This document shows, one piece after another, positions 56,481 to 64,000 of a DNA stretch of 64,000 nucleotides. The position numbers and the translations under genes were made by a program. The notes beneath the pieces were generated by a model that saw only the letters and a program-made list of their open reading frames with translations, was not told the origin of the DNA and did not search any database. The stretch covers positions 8,672,530 through 8,736,529 of the forward strand of contig CAXKWD010000006.1 in NCBI GenBank assembly GCA_964059195.1, read 5' to 3'. Positions within the stretch are counted from its first letter, which is position 1; each line of letters opens with the position of its first letter. This DNA comes from Ectobius pallidus. Lineage: Eukaryota; Arthropoda; Insecta; Blattodea; Ectobiidae.

Positions 56481-57274
56481 CCCTTCGTGGGTGGCGATGT
56501 TTTATGGCTGTGGGCGGAAGGCATTTATAAAGAAAAAATTAAATCAATATATACCTTGTAGTTTTGCCAAATTCTGCCCCTAATCTGCTCTAGGAACGAT
56601 TTTTATTATTTAGCGAGAAAATGTTTATGCGGAAACGGCACAAGTCTCACTGAGCGCATTATAAGTTTACATAGGCCTACAGTAGGCTATGATTTTCAGT
56701 TTGATCAGTATTTTGTTCAAAATCTGAATTCAGAACTGGCCCTTGCTGGATATTATATATTGTAGTAATAGATGATGTGCCTGCATCAAAATTACTCACT
56801 TCTATTGAGCTGGGCGCACGATTGCCTCCAGTGTCACTTATGTTGCTCTCACTCTCATTAACGCTGCCGGTAGCGATCTCGGAAAAACATCCTTTATTAT
56901 CACTGAATGATAATTCTGACACTTCACTGTCACTTTGTATACTTAATTCTTCATATTCAGAACCTATAAGACACTTTCTTTTTGCAATTTTACCGAAAAT
57001 AAGGGAAAAACACGGAACAAAAAGTGCACGCTCTTCACTAGTTACGCATGGCCACTGAAATCCTTTACTAAAATCGTCCTGGGCACGTGTATTGGGGAGT
57101 TTCCAAGTCACAGTGGATAAGAGAACATTCTCCTGCCATCTGTTGAAGATTTTATGTACTTCGTGCATGAGAAGAGCCGGTCACATTATGAATCGGTCAG
57201 AGAACCCATATATGGGTTTCCGCGTTGGAGGCATCGGACAGGCATTCCATATATGGGTTTCCGCCCGGGAAGGG
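56481..57274 (-). mobile_element. piggyBac-like element in TTAA site
   Basis: TTAA at 56477-56480 and 57275-57278; both ends start CCCTTC (CCCTTCGTGGGTGG and complement of CCGCCCGGGAAGGG). TTAA targets with CCC ends are the piggyBac signature. A subterminal catatatgggtttccgc is repeated twice near the right end (57207-57223 and 57248-57264). It contains one ORF, described separately. 794 bp, so non-autonomous. Confidence 0.72.
56677..57168 (-). CDS. Acidic ORF inside the piggyBac-like element
   Basis: 163 codons; the second half is acidic and serine-rich (EELSIQSDSEVSELSFSD, NESESNISDTGG), like the N-terminal region of piggyBac-type transposases, with no DDE domain following. The first part (HKIFNRWQENVLLSTVTW) may be read from the subterminal repeats. 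Function not recognised; a transposase N-terminus is a guess. Confidence 0.45.
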   Translation of the reverse strand: MHEVHKIFNRWQENVLLSTVTWKLPNTRAQDDFSKGFQWPCVTSEERALFVPCFSLIFGKIAKRKCLIGSEYEELSIQSDSEVSELSFSDNKGCFSEIATGSVNESESNISDTGGNRAPSSIEVSNFDAGTSSITTIYNIQQGPVLNSDFEQNTDQTENHSLL

Positions 57275-57406
57275 TTAATTATCGGTAGAGGTGAAAATAA
57301 TTATGGTAATATTGTTTTATATTTGTTCATAGAGAAAACTAATTTCTAGAATATTAAGCTAAAGAATTGCAACAACATGACATTTAACATTACATATTTC
57401 TTTTAG

Positions 57407-57509
57407 GTGGAACTCAGAGGGACTTCCTCCTGATGAACTTTCAGTTCAAAACGGAATTCTTACAACTCGTGCAAGTCGCTTTCCCTTGTGTATTGATCCA
57501 CAGCAACAG
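57407..57509 (+). CDS. DNAH10: DNAH10 exon 19: AAA5, [12 protein letters not shown]
   Basis: One phase base then 34 codons: [17 protein letters not shown] and [13 protein letters not shown]. These are the conserved strand and P-loop-like degenerate segment of AAA5. Acceptor ttttag ends at 57406; donor GTATGC at 57510. Confidence 0.95.
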
Positions 57510-57849
57510 GTATGCAATTCATTTAAATCGCCCTTAGAAACAGGCACATAGCCAAGGAGGTGTTCCAGGGAACCAGAGTAAGGAAAGCAAATCAATTAAT
57601 GAAAAGAATTTTTAACTTTAGGCTTATACAAGGATTTTCTTTTTAGTTCTGGCAACAATTTTATTTTTCCATTTATAACATGCATACATGGTTCTAAGTT
57701 TTACAGGCCTTCGATCTAATCACCACCATTGTGTAGAACATGTTCTCAGCGATGCAGAAGTCTTAGGATCCCGTTAGCACTGCCTAATCTGTTGATGTTG
57801 CGAAGAGAGTGGTCGGGTGCTTGTAAAACATCTTTAACTGTACGAAAGC

Positions 57850-58330
57850 CTATGATTGGGATGGTGTGATCTTAAACCATACCATTCCCCCAAGCAGAAT
57901 GTTAATGTGGAATACTACTGCTTGTTTTTGCAAAACAATCTGCAAGCAGCTCTGAGAAGAAAATGTCAACTCTTCATGGATAATCTACCTATTGTTCTGC
58001 ATGACAATGATAAGGTGCATACATCAGGAGTTGTGTCTGAACTATTTAATCGTTGGGGCTGGGAGGTGCTCTATCACTCTCCATACTCTCCAGATTTAAG
58101 TCTCTGCAACTTCGATCTAATCCCAAAGACGAAGGAGCAATTTGTGGGATTTGCTTTCGTACGGTTGAAGATGTTTTACAGGCAACTGACGGCTCTCTTT
58201 GCACCATCAACAGATTAGCCAGTGCCAACAGGATCCAAAAACTTCCACATTGCTGGGAATATGTTGTATGCAATAGTAGTGATTACATGGAAGGCCTATA
58301 AAACATAGAATTATGTACATGTGCTATGTA
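57850..58330 (+). pseudogene. Mariner-like transposase relic
   Basis: Plus strand, two frames. LFMDNLPIVLHDND (second catalytic aspartate in HDN), WGWEVLYHSPYSPDLSLCNFDLIPK (third acidic residue), then after a frameshift TVEDVLQATDGSLCTINRL and YMEGL with stop at 58301. N-terminal half absent, ends not located. Confidence 0.78.
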
Positions 58331-59449
58331 TGGAGAAATAAAATAGTTGCCATGGAAAACAAAATGTTTTTGTTATTTCCATATAAAGCCTAGGCCTACT
58401 TGTATTTAAAACTTGAATGTTGAAATAACGACTTTTTTAAACGTAATAGCAGTGACAAGTCAGAAATTTTACTTCAAATGGATTCTTTAGAACACTTTAT
58501 GGGAATATCTCAACATTTGCGTGGGCCACACCATGAGAACATGCAATTGTTGTATACCGGTTTTTTAAAGTAAATTAGTATTGGTATAAATGAGTTCTTA
58601 CTCTATTGTTGTTCTACAAACTATTTTTTAAATATTGCCTCTTCTTCCTACAGAGATAATCCTTAGCCAGTTCAAAAAGCATCAGTTACTGTAGGGGAAG
58701 TCGGGAAGCTTTCCCCTCCAACATTCCTAAACTTTCTTAACCCGTTGGCACACTTTAACAGCTGGCAGCCGGGTAAACAATTCAAGTTCATTCACACTTT
58801 GCCACCTGCCAGCCAATTCCTTTTCTTTTCTTCTAGCTTTCTCTGGGTAGATGGCATAACATTCCATATGCCATTTTAAAGCTGAATAAATTCTCTATGC
58901 AATAAGATATGTTTCATCGATTCTCAAGTTATGAATAGATCGTAAACAGTTATTTTTAAATAGCACTGCATTGTCACTTCTTCAATTGAAGAAGTGTTTG
59001 AAGATAGGGTAATTAATGAAGATTTCACTTCCTGTCATTCCTCATGATTTACTATTAAATTTACAACCATCATGAAAGCACAAGGACATAATCAATCCCT
59101 AAGTTCAATAAAATTATAATCAGTTGTGTGGTTTCTGTTTGGAATTGACAACAACAGTATGACATATTAATTTGAAGAAAAGATAAAATCAGGTAAACTG
59201 ATGTAAAAAAGTGCCAGTATGTATTTTTAATCAGTTATGACTGCAATTATGATATGCAGAATATGTTTTTTTAATTGATTTACAAGTTAAGCTCCAGATT
59301 TATTCATTAAGCAGGGCTTAGGGAAGAACAAAGGTCTAGTTTTCTTTTTAATCAGATTAAAATCTTCCAGCATCAGCTGAAATGTACAGATTTTTGATAT
59401 CTTGACAATCGCACACTCACATAAAAATACGAAAAAGAAAGTGAAATTG

Positions 59450-59525
59450 GCTGGTTTCGGGATTTGAACCATGGAACTCCATAACGTGAGGCCAAAACGT
59501 TACCATCTCGGTCACCTGGGTCAGT
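59450..59525 (-). mobile_element. tRNA-derived SINE head
   Basis: Minus-strand A box GGTGACCGAGATGGTAACG (59498-59516) and B box GGTTCAAATCCCG (59458-59470). Same head as 25703-25870 but without its 3' body. Confidence 0.55.
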
Positions 59526-59699
59526 TTAACGGTCTAGTTGTAAGTTATAAGCGCATGTAAAACAATAGTGTTTTTGGTCATAGCTATCTCTATTTTAATT
59601 TCCAAAGCCGTAAAATATCACAGTAAAACAATTGACTATGTTGTCATGATAAATGATTTGCTTTTTTTTTATATAAATTCTTTCGAATACGTATATTAT

Positions 59700-60807
59700 C
59701 ATAAAATAGGCACCAAATTGAGCATTACTCCGAAACAGGTGAACCGATTTCATCCAGTATCAGTAGACCTCTTCCCATGAACACTATAAATGTGTATACC
59801 AAATTCCATAAAAATCCGGTAAAGCGTATTTGAGTTACCGCGTTTTTAAAATAGACACTAAATTGGGTTTTACTCCGGTACCGGACAACCGATTTGGTCC
59901 AATATCGGTAGACGTCTTCCCATGTGTATTATAAATGGGTATACAAAGTTTCAGGAAAATCCAATAAAGCATATTTGAGTTATCGCGACTTCTCATATAT
60001 TAACATAAAAGGCAATAAATTGGGCATTATTCCGGTACTGGCCAACCGATTTGGTTGAACATCAACAGACGTCTTTTCATGGATAGTATAAATGCGTATA
60101 CGAATTGAAACTTGAGATGGAGGTTTAACATACGTAACTTCACTTAATTCAAGCACTAACCTGAACATGTTTCGAGCAAACTTCATGACTCATCATCAGC
60201 TATGATGAGTCATGAAGTTTGCTCGAAACATGTTCAGGTTAGTGCTTGAATTAAGTGAAGTTACGTATGTTAAACCTCCATCTCAAGTTTCAATTTGATT
60301 ATAACTTCACTATATAAACTTCCTTCAAATTCTAGGATGCGTATACGAAGTTTCATAAATATCCCATAAGGCGTATTTGAGCTATTGCGCCTTTAAAATA
60401 TACACTAAATTGGGTTTTACTCCGGTACCGGTCAACAGATTAGGTTCAAATTTAACAGAGTACTTTTCATGGATGTCATAAATGCGTATACCAAGTTTAA
60501 TGGAAATCCGATACAGCGTATTTGAATTATGGCGCCTTTCTATTAGAAAGGCGCCATAATCTATTAAAATAGGCACTAAATTGGGCATTACTCCGGTACC
60601 GGTGAACCGATTTGGTTCAATATCAATAGGGTTATTCCCATTGACATTATAAATGTGTTTTCCAAGTTTCATGAAAATCCGAAAAAGCGTATTTGAGTTA
60701 GAGCGCGTACAGACACACGGACGGACAGACAGACAGACAGACAGACGGACAGACATTTTTCGTCCCCAACACAATCTCATAAAGTACCATACTGGCACTT
60801 AATAAAT
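59700..60807 (+). repeat. Tandem-repeat element ending (GACA)n, about 145-bp units
   Basis: Five or six diverged units, each with aggcactaaattgg, ttactccggtacc, ccgatttggt and gcgtatttgagtta. Closes with acagacacacgg and repeated gacagaca, then cataaagtaccata. A second, shorter copy is at 31435-31790. Interrupted by the Penelope palindrome 60104-60337. Ends about 20 bp before the acceptor of DNAH10 exon 20. Confidence 0.75.
60104..60337 (-). mobile_element. 234-bp Penelope palindrome, 11-bp TSD
   Basis: Arms 60103-60196 and 60202-60295 (94 bp, essentially perfect, 5-nt loop), 42-nt tail to 60337, direct repeats tgcgtatacga at 60093-60103 and 60338-60348. Inserted in the tandem-repeat array, whose unit is restored on removal. 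Hammerhead-like core on the minus strand at 60169-60199 (CTGATGA, GAG/CTC stem, GAAA). Tail near-identical to that at 3548-3589. Confidence 0.82.
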
Positions 60808-60825
60808 GCAGTTAACCATTTTCAG

Positions 60826-61006
60826 GCTCTGCATTGGATTAAGAGAAAAGAAGAAAAGTTTAATATGAAGACCATTCAGTTCTCTGATCCAGATTTCTTG
60901 AGACAATTAGAAATGGCCATAAAATATGGCTTTCCAGTGCTCTTCCAAGATATTGATGATTATATAGATCCTGTTATTGATAATGTCCTGGAGAGAAATC
61001 TGAAGA
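60826..61006 (+). CDS. DNAH10: DNAH10 exon 20: AAA5 middle
   Basis: Sixty codons plus one base, beginning [10 protein letters not shown] and ending [28 protein letters not shown] sequence is typical of AAA5 (here [16 protein letters not shown]). Acceptor ttttcag ends at 60825; donor GTAAGT at 61007. The acceptor lies about 20 bp downstream of the end of a tandem-repeat element. Confidence 0.95.
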
Positions 61007-61284
61007 GTAAGTATATATATATTATAGAGCTACAGCTGTTTGCAGAGAGGCTATTCACGAGATTTTCTCAAACAGTAGTGAGTCTCTTAGAAAATACAAC
61101 TAATCATACCATTGTGGATTAACCCCTCAAGCCAGACATTTAAATGCCAAGGAGCCTCTTGCTGGTATTTAAATGCTAAGCACAATTTTATATTTCAGCA
61201 TTGTGAATTATTGCATTTTTAAAATAAACTTTCAGTTTAAATGTATGAAACTTTCAATAAACAATTTTAACATGTTCTTGCATT

Positions 61285-61520
61285 ATCGAGCTCAACATTA
61301 TTAAACATGCATTAAAATACATTAAAATACATGTTTAATAATGTTGAGCTTGATCAATGAAATAAAATAAATACCGGTATGATACCAGTTGCTCAACGTG
61401 ATATATTTTGTGATTTGCCGCCTAGACCTTTCAGTGACTTTACACCATCTTCAGAAAGCAGTTCAGTGACAGTGCTTTTATAAGATTTTATAAATTTTAT
61501 CTTATTTTATAAATGTGGCA
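61285..61520 (-). mobile_element. Penelope terminal fragment with hammerhead-like core
   Basis: Small inverted repeat gctcaacattattaaacatg (61290) with its complement at 61331, then sequence related to 7720-8000. Core on the minus strand at 61428-61454: CTGAAGA, GTG/CAC stem, GAAA. No coding region or clear duplication. Confidence 0.5.
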
Positions 61521-61694
61521 AAATGCAGTTTTCATTTTAATTATTGGAAATGAGGGCCAGTAAAAGATGCCCTGAAGTATGTAGCAGTTTACCATAAGTG
61601 AATTTTTAGCATTAATTTCAGCTCCCTGTATAATTATTATAGTATATAACTTCATTGTGTTAACTTTCACATGAGATGTTTTAATTATAATTTT

Positions 61695-62507
61695 TACTTC
61701 CTCTGCCCGTACCATAGGTACTATAGGTAGAGGAAGTATTGTTTTCGACCCCCAAATTCGAAGTTGAGTTTTTGACATATATACACGTTTCAAGGCCCCC
61801 TGAATCCAAAAATACTATTTTTGGAAACATGTCTGTGTGTCAGTGTGTCTGTGTGTCTGTGTGTGTGTCTGTGTGGAATATCTGTGAACAAGCTAGCTCC
61901 AAAACGGAAAATCGTATGAAAACAAAATTTCGTATTTGGGTCAGGTACCTTCTGAAGATGTGAGGATAAGATTGGCGACTATTTTCTCTTATTTTTAAGG
62001 GGACTTTACATGAAGAAATTTTCGTTTTTCGCGATTTTCTCGAAAACGGCTCTAACGATTTTCTTTAAAATTTGCACAAGTGTAGCTTATAGTGAGAGCT
62101 AAAACTTTTATTTGAAACTTTTTTTCGAAAAAATTCTCTGAAGGCAGTTACAAGCCACCTACTGTTCACCCACTGTTTGTAAAAAGTTTGTGTTGTGTGG
62201 TGAACAATTGAATACACACTTTTTCACGGCCTCTTATTCTATATAAGAATGAAGTGAGAAAGACATATTGGAGGGAAATATTCGATAAAGTTCGGAAATT
62301 ATTCTTAACGACGGAAGTTTCAATAAATGTCTGCAGTCACTTGTTTTTGTTTGCTATATAGTCTGCACTTTTTTTAGTCGCATCTTTTTCAGAGAAGAGG
62401 TTATCAAGTATTTATCGTATAATTAGCGTTAAATTGTGTCTTGTGTTTCTGTACAAGGATAGGCCTATGTGAATACTCCGAACTTTTATTTGGGCAGAGG
62501 AAGTTCA
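61695..62507. mobile_element. TIR element (ACTTCCTCTGCCC ends)
   Basis: Left acttcctctgcccgtacc at about 61697, right complement gggcagaggaagt at about 62505. A second palindrome at the left end (tacc-ataggtacta-ggta). A (TGTG)n-rich tract lies at 61830-61875. No ORF of interest. Confidence 0.5.
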
Positions 62508-62641
62508 CATCAGATTTTTTTAATTTCTAAACCTGCAATTTTGGGGTCAAAAATGTAGTACTTCAAACACTAGTAACTTAATGCACCAAGTACTTTTCTG
62601 TTACTTTCTATGAATGAGTTACTTAATGTTCTTTGTTTTAG

Positions 62642-62796
62642 CTCAAAGTGGAAGAACATTTGTCATGTTGGGAGACAAAGAAGTTGATTATGACCCAAAT
62701 TTCAGGATGTATTTGACGACAAAACTAGCAAATCCTACTCTGAATCCTGCTGTGTATGCCAAAGCAAATGTTATCAATTACACTGTCACATTAACT
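62642..62796 (+). CDS. DNAH10: DNAH10 exon 21: AAA5, [13 protein letters not shown]
   Basis: Two phase bases then 51 codons. [20 protein letters not shown] and VINYTVTLT are conserved in all axonemal heavy chains. Acceptor gttttag ends at 62641; donor GTAAGT at 62797. The expected next exon (GLEDQLL region) was not found before 64000. Confidence 0.95.
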
Positions 62797-63544
62797 GTAA
62801 GTATACAATTTTTTACTTCATTGTAGTTATAGTGTGGACACTGGAATACAAAATGTTGACAAAGCAAAAATATTGAGAAAATATGAGAAAACTGCATGTT
62901 CTTTATGCCACTAGTCCTGGTGTGAAGTCAGATTACATGTAACCAGTGCTTTTTTTCTAAGAAAAAGGAGGCGGTACTCACCAAACATTTTTAACTGAAT
63001 CTCACAGGAGCTCCCACGCTTCTCTTAGAAGTCATTTTTCTGAGTTAGTGTCCATGGGCAGAATTGTTTCTCCCCTGAATTGCAGTAAAATTACCGGTAC
63101 TTGCGACATTCTCTTCAGATTCAGTTTTTTCACTGTTGGCAGGTTTATGAAATACTCCAAAAACATTGTCATGCTTTCTTTTACTGCGCACCGGTACAAA
63201 ATAATTACTTCTTTTACTCATTTCACTTCTCTACTTGTGAACCACGTGCACCCTTTGTTCCTACAATCTTACTAAACTATGAATTCGCTTGCCTCTGCAA
63301 CACAAACCAAGGGTTTTGTTTTCAAATTATATTTAAGCAACGAATGCAGTTAAATTTAAACACCTACTAACCCCCTGATTAACTATGGTGGTTAGCTGTG
63401 TACTACTTGTTTGTTACTATGTTAGCATTAACTGCACTTGGTGCAATATAGAACACAGTTTGTTTGCTGAGGACTGAAAAACCAACCCCCAAGATTCTTG
63501 AAGTACAGTAGCCACAGCATTTGCAGGAACTATCTTGTGCAAGT

Positions 63545-63640
63545 ACAGTAAAACCCCCTTTTTACACTTTTCAAAGGACTGATGGAAAAAAGTGTAATTT
63601 GCAGGAAGTGTAAAAGCTGTAATGCTATATATATATTTCA
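63545..63640 (+). mobile_element. Probable end of a pogo/Tigger-like element
   Basis: tacagtaaaacccccttttt with subterminal gtgtaa repeats resembles the ends of the elements at 26997 and 45089. The other end is not visible before 64000. 62800-63540 holds nothing else that I can support. Confidence 0.4.
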
Positions 63641-64000
63641 AAATTTAATATGTGAAAATAAATAAAGGAACCTATGTACACCTACATTATCTATTTACAA
63701 TATGATTCAAAATATGTTGCACATTGCAAAGAAATGCATTTCCTATTGTTTTATTTCAACTTCATGATACCACCAAAAATCATGCACCACAAAACACTGG
63801 CATTTCTTCAAATTACGATGAATTATGCTATTTGAATAACTACAATACAATAAAATGCAGTAAATTGCGCCCCCACACAAAAAAAAAAAAAAACTTCATC
63901 TGGACTAACACAAATAACAACTGACACCGTGTCTAAGAGAGTTGGCAACATAGCAGAAAATTCTGTTAAGGGAAAGCAGTTCTTCATCAAAAACCAATGC

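Larger units (their letters stand above)
2242..62796 (+). other. DNAH10: Gene span: DNAH10-like axonemal dynein heavy chain, 21 internal exons
   Basis: Gene-level entry joining the 21 exons below, about 3503 coding bases and 1167 residues. Dynein heavy chains are AAA+ motors that slide axonemal microtubules in cilia and sperm flagella. Seen here in order: start of AAA3, AAA3 Walker A (GETGTSKT) and B (CFIDDLNMP), AAA4 Walker A (GVGGSGKQS), stalk coil 1, microtubule-binding domain, stalk coil 2 and the start of AAA5. All introns are GT-AG and phases are continuous. Family calls of DNAH10 rest on remembered features such as MGKAGGGRNEVDPRF and the AAA5 entry DELSVQNGI. The gene is open at both window ends. 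Introns run from 85 bp to about 8.1 kb and hold all the transposons listed. Confidence 0.92.

Noticed and set aside
61739..61963. ORF with CVSVCVSVCV run
   Set aside because: Translation of a GTGTCT simple repeat inside a TIR element.
63048..63370. Overlapping plus-strand ORFs downstream of exon 21
   Set aside because: No dynein AAA5 continuation and no conserved motif; chance frames in AT-rich intron.

Overview
This is a window of insect (arthropod) nuclear DNA. It is AT-rich, with large GT-AG introns, no operons, and dense non-LTR, Penelope-like, mariner, piggyBac-like and SINE debris. The repeat mix, including the LINE family whose 3' ends finish in TAAG repeats, recalls polyneopteran genomes such as cockroaches or termites. 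That is an impression, not a determination.

One host gene fills the window. On the + strand, 21 exons between 2242 and 62796 encode a contiguous stretch of about 1167 residues of an axonemal outer-arm-type dynein heavy chain, best recognised as DNAH10. All junctions are GT/AG and every codon phase matches across introns, so the gene looks functional. It enters at the start of AAA3 (exon 1) and runs through the AAA3 Walker A and B motifs (exons 2-3), the rest of AAA3 (4-6), AAA4 (7-12), the stalk with its first coiled coil, microtubule-binding domain and return coil (12-17), and into AAA5 (18-21). It is open at both ends: AAA1/AAA2 and the tail lie upstream, and the rest of AAA5, AAA6 and the C-terminus lie downstream. 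One residue is odd: the AAA4 Walker B aspartate is an alanine codon here.

Everything else is intronic. By region: 0.5-10 kb has a LINE 3' end, two small Penelope-derived palindromes and three mariner-like elements. 10.9-24.9 kb has an LTR-like copy and an intact solo LTR, a harbinger-like element, three copies of a CAGTCGG-TIR element, a mariner relic, an unclassified lysine-rich ORF element, a Penelope fragment with a hammerhead-like core, and a SINE. 25-33 kb has SINEs and TIR elements, several nested. 33.9-37.3 kb is a striking Penelope-like element (PLE) with two 1486-bp inverted arms. 38-44 kb has LINE 3' ends, a repeat array and a LINE with a restriction-like endonuclease. 45-55 kb has a pogo-like element, a nest of DNA transposon, RNase H LINE and 5'-inverted LINE, and a nearly intact Jockey-type RT ORF. 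55-63 kb has a short PLE with inverted termini, a TTAA-flanked piggyBac-like element, a tandem-repeat element carrying another PLE palindrome, and further TIR elements.

The most interesting signal is a recurring architecture. At least six intronic insertions (2.5, 3.2, 33.9, 47.1, 55.3 and 60.1 kb) consist of two inverted arms (partly decayed at 3.2 kb) and a 35-53 nt tail at one end only, flanked by 9-13 bp direct repeats. Nearly all carry a hammerhead-ribozyme-like core, and the same core recurs at four further sites. These appear to be full and tiny non-autonomous Penelope-like elements spreading through this one gene.
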